Shown here piece by piece: positions 45,139 to 52,776 of a stretch of DNA of 64,000 nucleotides (its first letter is position 1; every line of letters begins with the position of its first letter). The stretch is from contig JAKLKQ010000013.1 in NCBI GenBank assembly GCA_023150555.1, positions 62,001 to 126,000 on the forward strand, read 5' to 3'. The stretch comes from Planctomycetota bacterium (GTDB taxonomy: Bacteria; Planctomycetota; SZUA-567; H5-PLA8). The notes beneath the pieces were generated by a model. That model was not told the DNA's origin. It was given only the letters and a program-made list of their open reading frames with translations, and ran no database searches. A program made the translations under genes and the position numbers.

Positions 45139-46374
45139 ATGCACATCGACTGGGTCCGCGCGCGCCTGCGCTTCCTGGGCGCCTGGCGCATGTACCTCGA
45201 ATGGGACTGGACCGCCGGCGAACGCTGGACGCGCAACGTCTACGAGCACGTGCTGTGGCACTGCTGGACCGGCGAAGGCTGGCTGATCGAAGACGCTAGA
45301 ACCAAGCATCGCCTCGAACCCGGCGCGACTCTGTGGACGCGCCCCGGGCACCACTACTTCGCCGAACAGCGCGGGCGCGAACGACTGGGCCTCGCCTTCG
45401 TGCACTTCGACCTGCGCGGCGGCGACGGACGGATGCTTCGCGGCGGCGGGGGCAGCCGCGGCGGCCTGCCGCCGGTGGCGCTACGCGTCCGCGACCGCGG
45501 CTTCGCCAACGACGCGGTCAACCGGCTGGTGCGCTACGGCGAGTTCATCGTCTGGAGTTCCCTCTCGAAGCGGGCCTTCGCGCGGCAGTACCGCGCCGGG
45601 CGGCACCCCGTCCAGCGCCCGGGGCACGATCCGCGCTCCGCAGGCGTGCTGCCGAAAGCGCGGGAATCGCACCTGGCGCTCGCGCGGCAGGCGAGTCCCG
45701 AAGCGTGGACCGTGGCCGCCACGGGGCTCCTGCGCACGCTGCTGATGGAACTCGACGCCGACGCCTCCGTCCCGCACCTCTCGCCCCGCCGCGCCGGGAA
45801 GATGGTGCGGCGCGACTTCGCGGCCGGCGACCTGGCGCGGCGCATCCAGGCCAACCCCGCCGAACTGCCGCCCGTGCCGGAACTGGCGCGGCAGGCGGGC
45901 CTCAACTACCGCCAGCTCTACAACGACTTCAGCCACCAGGTCGGCATGTCCCCTCAGGCCTACACCGCCTTCGCGCGCGCGTACCAGGCGCTGCACCGCC
46001 TGCGCGCCTCGACGCAGCCCATCCACGAAGTCGCCCGCGCGCTGGGCTGCCATCGCGCCGACCTCTTCGCGCGGCAGTTCCGGGCCGTCGCCGGGTGTCC
46101 GCCCAGCACCTACCGCCGCCGGGCCGGCCGCGCCGCCGCCGAAGCCGCTCTCCGCGAGGCCGAAGGGCGCCCCATGCCGCTCTCGGCCTACGACCTGATG
46201 GGCGCGCGAGCGCCGGCCACGCTGACACCGGCCAGCGCCGAGGAACTCGAGGCGCGCGAAGCCAAACGCGAGCGCAACCGCGCCGCGCCACCCGCCGTGC
46301 GCGCGCGCATGCGCAAGCCCAGGAAGAACCCGGCGCACGCAAAGCCGCCAAGGCGCAAAGGACGGAGGAAGTGA
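45139..46374 (+). CDS. AraC-family transcriptional regulator with basic tail
   Basis: A 411-residue protein. The N-terminal cupin-like domain (YEHVLWHCWTGEGWLIED, LEPGATLWTRPGHHYF) is followed by the AraC helix-turn-helix pair (LARRIQANPAELPPVPELARQ, LNYRQLYNDFSHQVGMSPQAY, IHEVARALGCHRADLFARQFRAVAG). The last 60 residues are very Arg/Lys-rich and unusual for the family. GGAG lies nine bases before the ATG. No enzyme gene is adjacent on its strand, so the target is not evident. Confidence 0.82.
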   Translation: MHIDWVRARLRFLGAWRMYLEWDWTAGERWTRNVYEHVLWHCWTGEGWLIEDARTKHRLEPGATLWTRPGHHYFAEQRGRERLGLAFVHFDLRGGDGRMLRGGGGSRGGLPPVALRVRDRGFANDAVNRLVRYGEFIVWSSLSKRAFARQYRAGRHPVQRPGHDPRSAGVLPKARESHLALARQASPEAWTVAATGLLRTLLMELDADASVPHLSPRRAGKMVRRDFAAGDLARRIQANPAELPPVPELARQAGLNYRQLYNDFSHQVGMSPQAYTAFARAYQALHRLRASTQPIHEVARALGCHRADLFARQFRAVAGCPPSTYRRRAGRAAAEAALREAEGRPMPLSAYDLMGARAPATLTPASAEELEAREAKRERNRAAPPAVRARMRKPRKNPAHAKPPRRKGRRK

Positions 46375-46876
46375 ACGGGGCGAATAGGCAGATTAGAGAT
46401 TACGGCAGACGGCAATCGGCGCGAAACCGGGCCAGGTGAAGAACGGATGCGCGCGAGTCACGCGGCTGTTTGCCTCTCCCCGCCGCGGGAGAGGCCGACA
46501 CGCACGTAGCGCGTGCGAGAGAGGGGGCCGGCAATCGAAAGACCCCCCGCGAAGCCGCCAGCGCGTGGCGCGGGTTGGCAACCCGCGCCATGCGCGAAGT
46601 CCTTCGTTCGTGCGGGAGCGCCCAGGGTGCTTCTTGTCGCGGCGCGCAGCGCCGCGACCCGGACGTGGTGACGTCCGGGCCAACCGCTCGTAAGGTCACC
46701 GCACATCGAGGGGTTTCCGTCGCGCGGCGCCGCGACCAGAAACCGCTCGGACACCCCCGTTCTCCTCCGCGTGCCTTCTCGAAGGCATCCCATCCGGAGA
46801 GCCCGTCGCGGGGGGCGGTGAAGAAGAAGGCAGGCGCCCCGTCGACCCGGAAGCCGAAACAGAGTAGAATCAGAGC
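46375..46876. other. Gene-free spacer with dispersed repeats
   Basis: No gene is supported. The left part has AT/GA words (CAGATTAGAGATTACGG). CTCTCCCCGCCGCGGGAGAG (46472-46492 region) can form a hairpin. From 46568 it holds the first copy of the 118-base direct repeat, continuing to about 46727 with sequence shared with 49377-49431. Confidence 0.6.
46568..46685 (+). repeat. 118-base dispersed repeat, copy 1
   Basis: Starts with the near-palindrome GCGCGGGTTG-G-CAACCCGCGC and ends GTCCGGGCCAACC. Copy 2 at 48991-49108 has the same length and differs at only a handful of positions. The two lie in the same orientation on either side of the low-GC cassette with the Rhs remnant. Confidence 0.9.
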
Positions 46877-48040
46877 ATGGTCGCGATGAAGGAATGGCCC
46901 GCTACAAGAAGCAGGACGCCCCGGCTCGGCGTACTTCACCTACGACGAGGTTGGCGACTTCCGTCCTGCTATTCCTACGATGCCCGAGACCAGCGGGTCA
47001 TCAACCCGGCACACTCCGAGGGAACCGCTGCGGAAAACCTGTCGTGGAACCTAATTTACCAGGCCAACTGGTTGACCATCCAAATCGGAAACAAACGATA
47101 CGGACTCTCCAGATACCGCCTCTATGACTTCGAAACGGGTACATTTTTGAGTAGGGACTTCCTGCCGTACATGAACAAGTACAGGGCCTGGTCCAATAAC
47201 CCGGTGGGGCAGGTGGATAGAAATGGCCTGGCTACAGAAAGCAGTGATCCGTACTCAGCACAGAACGTTGCCAAGCGCGCTCTCGAAAGCGCCGAGCGGG
47301 GCGTTGGGCATGCAGAAAAATATCTCCAAGAACAGCAACAATACTTAAACCAACTGGAGAAAAAACACAAAGATACACCAATTTATCATTTCCAGGAAAA
47401 ACTTGTCGATGAACTAAAAGAAGACCTTAAGCGTAAGTTGAAGGAGTTGGAAGACGCTCAAAACACGGTTCAAGGTGTTGCAGATGAACAGGCGGCAAAG
47501 GAAGCCGCCGCAGCAAGTCGAAGAGCGGCGGCGATGGCTAGACGCGTTCCTCCTCCGCCCGCCAGAAACCGCGATTCAGGTATATTCTCTGTAAGGATGA
47601 AATATTTGGACCCGCCGGCTCCCAATCAAACCGAAGAGGAGCAACGGCTTAGAGCGTTAGGACGAAAGTGGGGTGCTTTCCACTACGATATTTGGTATGA
47701 AAATATGGCCTTGTTTGCTGGGGCTGCAGGCCCGACTCCTCCGGGGTACGGCGAAAATATTGAATATGCAACATATATTGATGTGGAAATTCGGGAGGAT
47801 GGCAGGCTAAAGCATGGAAAGCGTGCAGGTACTGCTTGCGCGTGCGCAAGTGATGATGATGTTATTGACTGCATAAAGAGCCACCCTTGTACGATTGCTC
47901 CAGGCACTTACACTACCGCTGGAAATTCTTGCCAAGAAGACGTCCAGCGAGTCCTAAAAAACTGCTGTCTTAGCAATGTTAACACCCAACTTGAAGTGGT
48001 TCGCGAATTGCTGGAGGACACCTTTTTTGGAGGAATGTAA
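46877..48040 (+). CDS. Decayed Rhs C-terminal tip with unknown C-terminal domain
   Basis: A 387-residue frame, visibly less GC-rich than its surroundings. Residues about 72-115 match the end of the Rhs-associated core (SRYRLYDFETGTFLSRDFLP, YRAWSNNPVGQVDRNGLA). Just upstream, YD-repeat pieces appear in two different frames (SAYFTYDEVGD, then CYSYDARDQRV), so the large N-terminal Rhs barrel is missing and what is left is frameshifted. After the core comes a coiled coil (about 130-215), then a variable C-terminal domain with seven cysteines near the end (ACACAS, DCIKSHPC, NSCQED, KNCCLS). In intact Rhs proteins this position holds a toxin. Whether this fragment is expressed is doubtful; the start is nominal. 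Confidence 0.6.
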   Translation: MVAMKEWPATRSRTPRLGVLHLRRGWRLPSCYSYDARDQRVINPAHSEGTAAENLSWNLIYQANWLTIQIGNKRYGLSRYRLYDFETGTFLSRDFLPYMNKYRAWSNNPVGQVDRNGLATESSDPYSAQNVAKRALESAERGVGHAEKYLQEQQQYLNQLEKKHKDTPIYHFQEKLVDELKEDLKRKLKELEDAQNTVQGVADEQAAKEAAAASRRAAAMARRVPPPPARNRDSGIFSVRMKYLDPPAPNQTEEEQRLRALGRKWGAFHYDIWYENMALFAGAAGPTPPGYGENIEYATYIDVEIREDGRLKHGKRAGTACACASDDDVIDCIKSHPCTIAPGTYTTAGNSCQEDVQRVLKNCCLSNVNTQLEVVRELLEDTFFGGM

Positions 48041-48042
48041 GA

Positions 48043-48533
48043 GTGGGCCTTAAAAGAAGTTCGATTTTTTTGTCGGCAGTCTTGTGCTTGTGACTGCGGC
48101 AGTGTCCTATTTATTAATACGCCAGCGAGCAGAAAGGGCAGATTTAGATGCTCAAATGGACAGCGAATATTCCGCCTATCGAACGATTCTACTCATAAAT
48201 AAATATGTCGAGAACACAGGGCGGTGGCCCGATTCATGGAGGTCGTTAGGGGCTGACCCTGAATATGCACAGTGGGTACATGTCAGGTTTGACCTTACAG
48301 TGAGAGAGATTGCCGATAATAAGAGTTTGATATATGAGTCAGTTTCAACCAAGAATGGATTTTTTCTACATAACGATGTCGCAAGATCATTCTTCGATAG
48401 TCTTTACTCTACTATTGTCTCAAAGGCCCAATCTGTACCGACCCCAGGACTGACAGCGAAGGATCGTGACCATGATGCCGAGGAAAAGCCGCAACCACCC
48501 CAATCCCCCCAACCTCCTCCCGCCCCCAAGTAA
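48043..48533 (+). CDS. Membrane-anchored small protein with a frameshift at a T7 run
   Basis: GTG at 48043 has GGAGGA eight bases upstream and opens MGLKRSSIF, but stops at once in that frame. One extra T in the seven-T run at 48065-48071 would join it to the frame that runs to 48533, giving about 163 residues: one N-terminal helix (FFVGSLVLVTAAVSYLLI), a soluble domain (ILLINKYVENTGRWPDSWRS) and a Pro-rich tail (PQPPQSPQPPPAPK). Uncorrected, only a GTG at 48084 without ribosome site remains. The gene directly follows the Rhs tail, where an immunity gene would be expected; that role is speculation. Confidence 0.55.
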
Positions 48534-48781
48534 GTAGCCCCCGGTCCCGCTTTCGCCCTAAGGGCTACGGCGCGACAAGTCGGCGCGGCGGTGGTTGTTT
48601 GGAGCGCTTGTCTCTCGCCGGCGGGGTCGCTTGTCTCTTGCCGGCAAAAGAAGAAAGTCGCTAAACAAAACCTTTTAAGCCGCCGAGGACGGCGGCGATC
48701 CCGCCCCCAAAGAGGCGATCGCTCCATGGTCCCTCCCGCCCCCAAGTAAGCACCTTTCTTGGGCCCGAAGGGCCGCCATAC

Positions 48782-48933
48782 AATAGCCAGGGGCGAAGCC
48801 CCTGGACCCGGCGCAAGAAAGGTTCGAGCCCTGAAGGGGCGAGATACAGGAAATGAGTTCCCCGAAATTGTTTCGCCCTTTCAGGGCTTAAATGCCAAGG
48901 GAATCGTTACCAGGGGCTTCGCCCCTGGCTATT
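48782..48933. repeat. 152-base nested inverted repeat
   Basis: The ends are an exact 24-base inverted pair (48782-48805 and 48910-48933) each of which is itself a CCAGGGGCgaaGCCCCTGG-type hairpin. Inside, GCCCTGAAGGGGCGA (48828-48842) pairs with TCGCCCTTTCAGGGC (48873-48887) with one wobble. No transposase is inside. It looks like a MITE- or REP-type element. Confidence 0.8.
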
Positions 48934-48990
48934 ATCTTACGCGCCTTCGGCGCTCGCGCACCGGCCCTGCAAAAGCAAGCAACGGATCGA

Positions 48991-49108
48991 GCGCGGGCTG
49001 GCAACCCGCGCCATGCGCGAAGTCCTTCGTTCGTGCGGGAGCGCCCCGCATGCTTCTTGTCGCGGCGCGCAGCGCCGCGACCCGGGCGTGGTGACGTCCG
49101 GGCCAACC
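48991..49108 (+). repeat. 118-base dispersed repeat, copy 2
   Basis: Same orientation and length as copy 1 (46568-46685). Differences are one base in the opening hairpin, a short cluster near AGCGCCC, and one base in CCGGACG/CCGGGCG. It ends 85 bases before the tRNA-Thr gene. Confidence 0.9.
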
Positions 49109-49193
49109 CCATAGAACGTTCGCCGATCTTCGGGTTCTTCGCTTCTTCGTAGCCAGACCGCACCGGATCGGCTATTCTTGAAGGTTTGAGGGC

Positions 49194-49265
49194 GCCTCCT
49201 TAGCTCAATGGTAGAGCGCCGCTTTTGTAAAGCGGGGGTTGCAGGTTCAAGTCCTGCAGGAGGCT
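49194..49265 (+). tRNA. tRNA-Thr (anticodon UGU)
   Basis: A complete cloverleaf: acceptor GCCTCCT / AGGAGGC, D stem GCTC / GAGC, anticodon stem CCGCT / AGCGG around TTTGTAA (anticodon TGT), T stem GCAGG / CCTGC around TTCAAGT, discriminator T. CCA is not encoded. It lies beside the repeat-bounded cassette. Confidence 0.95.
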
Positions 49266-49613
49266 GTTACCCGGCGAGGCGCAAAGCGCCGCGATCCGGG
49301 TCGAATGACGAACCACGAATGTCGAATGCATCGGGTGCCTCCCCAAGATTCCATTCGTCACTCGTCATTCCTGAGCGTCCGGGCCAACCAATCGTAAGCG
49401 CACCGCACATCGAAGGGTTGCCGCCGCGCGGTTACACCTTGCAGATAGGCGCGGGTTAACAACCCGCGCCACGCGCTGCCGCGTCTTGCGCCATCCAATT
49501 TGAACCGAAAATGGGAAACGGGAAACAGGAGACTGGAAACGGTTCCTTCCGTTCTCTGTGGTCTCTGCGATCTCTGCGGTTATCGCCGTTCAATCCGCAA
49601 TCCGCACTTGAGC
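49266..49613. repeat. Partial repeat copies after the tRNA gene
   Basis: No gene. Bases 49377-49431 match 46673-46727 (the extension of repeat copy 1) and 49449-49469 is another GCGCGGGTT-aac-AACCCGCGC hairpin, followed by ACGCGCTGCCGCGTCTTGCG, which recurs near 55640. The right end (49509-49610) consists of low-complexity words (GGGAAACGGGAAACAGG, GTGGTCTCTGCGATCTCTGCGG, CAATCCGCAATCCGC). Confidence 0.75.
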
Positions 49614-51935
49614 TCACTCGCCCTGTTCGAGTTTCTTCTGCACGGGGTCTTCCATCGGGGCGGGCTTGGGGCCGGGCGCGCCGGCGTCGATCCAGGCTTC
49701 CAGCAGCGCGATCTGTTCGGCTGTCAGCGCCGGGTGGCCGTAGGGCATGCCGGGCGCGACGCGGTTTTGCGGGCCCTCGCCGTCGCGCTTCGCGTTCAGG
49801 TCGGTGAGCGGGTCCATGAAGGGCTCGATCTTGTCGCGCTTGTTCTCCTCCACGCGGCGGTAGACGCGTTCGAGCAACAGCGGCATCAAGCCGCCTTCGC
49901 GCTTGGCGAGCACGTCGATGCGCTTGCCGTCCGCCTGCAGCGAGCCCCGGCGGATGCCGGCGTAGCTCGAGAGGTCCAGGCGCCGCGCGCGGAAGCCGTA
50001 GGCGCCGATGTTCCCCGCCCCGCCCGCGTCGTCTGCCATGTGGCAGTGGATGCAGGTGTCCTTGAAGACCGCGGCGTTGACTTCGTCCCACGTGGGCGGA
50101 TGCTCGAGTTTCTTCGCCTCGCGCGGGGCTTTTCCCTCGGCCTTGGGTCCCGGATCGCCGTGAAAAAGGAACGCGACGAGCGCCTTGATCTGGCCGGGCT
50201 TCAGTTCGAACTTCGGCATGCGCGTCGCGGGGCTCATGCGTTCCGGATCCTGGATCCATTCCGCGGCGGTGCGTTCGGTCAGGCGCTCGCGGGCGAAGCG
50301 CAGGTTGGGCGCCTCGGCGCGGCCTTCCTCCCAGCTCCACGTGCCCTGTTCGGGGCCGAAGCGCGCGTTGCCGAACTGGTGGCACGTGTAGCACTTCTGC
50401 TCGACAAAGAGCGCGCGGCCCGCGGCGATCTCTGCGGCGGCCGGCGCTGGTCTGCCGGCGTCCTCGCCCTCGTCCGGCGGCGTGCGCCCGGCGCTCTCGG
50501 CGATCGCGCGCAGGTAGCGCACCAGCGTGGCGATCTCGCCGTCCGAGAGGTTCATCTGCACCATGCTCTCTTCCAGGTGCGGGCGCACGTCGTAGGGGTT
50601 GGCGAGGTACTTCGCCGTCCAGCCGGGCTTCACGCGGGCGCCTACGCCGATCAGGTTCGGCGCGCGCAGCGTGTGGCGGATGCGCGTGCAGTTGCGGTAG
50701 AAGTGCGGGTGCGCCTTCAGGAAGTCGCCGTGGCGCTCGGTGTCCTTCTCCATGCGCTTCAAGGTCAGGTGGCAGGTCACGCACGCATTGCGTTCGACGG
50801 GCAGGCCCGGGTCGACGATGAAGTGGCAGTCGGTGCAGGCGTAGGCGCGCACCAGGTCGCGCCCGTCCTTCAGCGCGTCGGCCAGGTAGGTGCGGCGTGC
50901 GGCGCCGTCGGCGGCGCGGACGATCGCCGCGTCGCTGCGGCCGGCCTGCTGCAAGAGCAGGCGCAGGCCGAACTCGGCTTCGCGCCCGGGGTTCTGGTCC
51001 AGCAGCGCGAGGATCGCCGCGGCGGCGTCTTCGTTGCGCGGTTCCCTCGCCTGAAGGAGGCAGTAGACGCGGTTGTACGCGGCGGTCTCGGCGCGCGGGC
51101 TCTTCGGGAAATTCTTGAGGAACTCCTCCCATAGCGGCGCGGCCTTCTCGAGCGGCCCCGACGCGGTGCGCGCGAAGGCGCGCTGGAAGGCCAGGTCCTC
51201 GGCATAGATCTTCAGCGCGTCCGACGCGAGCGCCTTGGCAAAGACGGCGTCGGCGTCGGCCGGGCGGCCCAGCCGCGCCAGGGCCTCGGCGTGGCGCGCC
51301 AGCAGCGTCGTGACCGACATCGTCTCCTCGACGCCGGGGATCGCGGCGAGTTGCTCGTAAAGCGACGCGGCCTTCGCGTACAGCCGGCGCTCCATGGCCA
51401 GCTCAGCGGCCTGGTCCAGCGGCGGGATGCGGTCCTTTCCTTCGGCCTTGGCGAGTTTCTCGTCGAGTTCCGCGGCGCGATTGGCCAGCTCCGCGCCGGT
51501 CTCGGCCAGGCGCGAGAGTTCCTCCACGAGGCGCTCGGGCGGCCGGTAGCCCAGGATCGCGCCGGCCATGCCGCCCTGCGCGTCGAGCACCACCAGCGTG
51601 GGGACGTCGAGCACGCCGTACATGCGCGCGGGGCCCTCGGCCTCGTCCAGCACCACGTGGCGCGCGGCCGCGCGTTCTTTAAGGAGGTTCAGCACCGCGG
51701 GCGACTTGAAGCTGATGCGTTCGAGCATGCGGCAGCCGAACTCGTGCGGCGTGCGGAAGTAGAGCACACGGAAGCCGGGCTTGGCTTCCGCGCCGCCGAC
51801 CTTCTTGCCCAGCCATTGCGCGGGATCCTGCTCCCAGGCGACGTCGCCTTCGGGCGCCTCGGCAAACGCACGCACGCAAAGGGTAAGCGCGCAGGCAACG
51901 GCGGCGAAACAGAAGAAACGCTTTCGAAAGCTCAT
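49614..51935 (-). CDS. Thioredoxin-TPR-multihaem cytochrome c fusion protein
   Basis: A 773-residue exported protein. A signal peptide (RFFCFAAVACALTLCVRAFA) is followed by a thioredoxin-like domain (about 50-145) with a single cysteine (EFGCRM) instead of CxxC, TPR-like helices (about 170-340), then c-type haem motifs CTDCH (367), CVTCH (385), CYTCH (515) and CIHCH (628). A further site near 416 reads CTRIRH, a broken haem motif although the downstream APNLIGVGARVKPGW and MVQMNLSDGEIATLVRYL are typical of that domain. The last 140 residues resemble Planctomycete-type cytochromes (PYGHPALTAEQIALLEAWIDAGAPG). It probably works in periplasmic electron transfer. It is divergent from the sigma-factor gene. 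Confidence 0.85.
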   Translation of the reverse strand: MSFRKRFFCFAAVACALTLCVRAFAEAPEGDVAWEQDPAQWLGKKVGGAEAKPGFRVLYFRTPHEFGCRMLERISFKSPAVLNLLKERAAARHVVLDEAEGPARMYGVLDVPTLVVLDAQGGMAGAILGYRPPERLVEELSRLAETGAELANRAAELDEKLAKAEGKDRIPPLDQAAELAMERRLYAKAASLYEQLAAIPGVEETMSVTTLLARHAEALARLGRPADADAVFAKALASDALKIYAEDLAFQRAFARTASGPLEKAAPLWEEFLKNFPKSPRAETAAYNRVYCLLQAREPRNEDAAAAILALLDQNPGREAEFGLRLLLQQAGRSDAAIVRAADGAARRTYLADALKDGRDLVRAYACTDCHFIVDPGLPVERNACVTCHLTLKRMEKDTERHGDFLKAHPHFYRNCTRIRHTLRAPNLIGVGARVKPGWTAKYLANPYDVRPHLEESMVQMNLSDGEIATLVRYLRAIAESAGRTPPDEGEDAGRPAPAAAEIAAGRALFVEQKCYTCHQFGNARFGPEQGTWSWEEGRAEAPNLRFARERLTERTAAEWIQDPERMSPATRMPKFELKPGQIKALVAFLFHGDPGPKAEGKAPREAKKLEHPPTWDEVNAAVFKDTCIHCHMADDAGGAGNIGAYGFRARRLDLSSYAGIRRGSLQADGKRIDVLAKREGGLMPLLLERVYRRVEENKRDKIEPFMDPLTDLNAKRDGEGPQNRVAPGMPYGHPALTAEQIALLEAWIDAGAPGPKPAPMEDPVQKKLEQGE

Positions 51936-52007
51936 CGCTCGAATCCTACCGGAGCCCGCGGGGGCTGCTAAGCCTCCTTCTATTAAAGAGGCGCCGCGGG
52001 GCCAAGA

Positions 52008-52089
52008 TGGGACGTCCCAGGTTCCACTTTCTAAGTGGAAATCCTTGCAGGGCTTGGAGTTGTTCCGTTTCATTTTGCACAATGTGCAA
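52008..52089. promoter_or_regulatory. Cluster of three palindromes between divergent genes
   Basis: TGGGACGTCCCA (52008-52019), TTCCACTT-tct-AAGTGGAA (52022-52040) and TTGCAC-aat-GTGCAA (52075-52089). The last abuts the -35 box of the sigma-gene promoter, a good place for a repressor or activator. Binding factors are unknown. Confidence 0.55.
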
Positions 52090-52118
52090 TTGACCCTATG
52101 CACCATGCGCAGTAGAAT
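52090..52118 (+). promoter_or_regulatory. Sigma-70-like promoter of the ECF sigma gene
   Basis: TTGACC (52090-52095), 17-base spacer, TAGAAT (52113-52118). The transcript would start about 55 bases before the ATG at 52179. Confidence 0.65.
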
Positions 52119-52178
52119 ATTTTCAAAAGGGGAGAACTCGACCCCTTCGCTATCGATCAATCGGGTGGAGAGCGTGCC

Positions 52179-52772
52179 ATGCCCACGACGTCGATGATGA
52201 TCAACGCGCTGGAGTCCTGGCGGCAGACGCCGGACGGGGCCAACGCCGCGGAGTTCTGGAAGCTGGTCGAACGCTTCCGGGCGGACTTGGTCAACCAGGC
52301 CTTCGCGTTGATCGGCAGCCAGCCGGACGCCGAGGACGTCGCGCAGGAGACGTTGGTGACCGCGTTCACCAACCTCGACCGCCTGCGCGACCCCCGCAAA
52401 CTCGGCAACTGGATGCGCCGCATCAACCACAACAGGGCGCTCTCGCATCGCCAGAAGGTTCAGCGCCAGCGCCGTTTGGCCCAGGAAGCGGCCGAACGCG
52501 CCGGAACGACGGGCTCGCACACGAAGGCGCTTTCGAACCAGGAGCTGATCGCGGACGCGATCGACAAGCTCCCGGAAGACCTGCGCGTGCTGCTGGCGCT
52601 GCGCTACTGGGAACACCTGGAGTACGAGGAGATGGCGCGGCGGCTGGGCCTGCCGGTGGGCACCGTCAAGAGCCGCATCGCCCGCGCCGACCGGCTCCTC
52701 GAACAGAGACTGCGCCCCGCGCTGGGCCTGCCGCCCGCGCCCGCGCCGATCGAGACCACCGCGAAGGAGTAA
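52179..52772 (+). CDS. ECF RNA polymerase sigma factor
   Basis: A 197-residue sigma-70 family protein. Region 2 spans about residues 28-95 (QPDAEDVAQETLVTAFTNLDRL) and region 4 about 125-180 (LPEDLRVLLALRYWEHLEYEEMA, GLPVGTVKSRIARADRLLEQRL). GGAG lies eight bases before the ATG. The next gene starts after four bases and begins with a zf-HC2 anti-sigma-like module, so they form a sigma/anti-sigma pair. A Pro/Ala tail ends the protein. Confidence 0.93.
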   Translation: MPTTSMMINALESWRQTPDGANAAEFWKLVERFRADLVNQAFALIGSQPDAEDVAQETLVTAFTNLDRLRDPRKLGNWMRRINHNRALSHRQKVQRQRRLAQEAAERAGTTGSHTKALSNQELIADAIDKLPEDLRVLLALRYWEHLEYEEMARRLGLPVGTVKSRIARADRLLEQRLRPALGLPPAPAPIETTAKE

Positions 52773-52776
52773 CGCC

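Larger units (their letters stand above)
48534..49193. other. Gene-free repeat-rich spacer
   Basis: No gene is seen. It holds an exact 19-base copy (48732-48750) of the end of the preceding gene including its stop codon (48516-48534), a nested inverted repeat (48782-48933), and copy 2 of the 118-base repeat (48991-49108), and leads into the tRNA-Thr gene. Confidence 0.7.

Noticed and set aside
46568..49469. CRISPR array from the repeated hairpin units
   Set aside because: Copies are few, irregularly spaced by hundreds to thousands of bases, and there are no cas genes.
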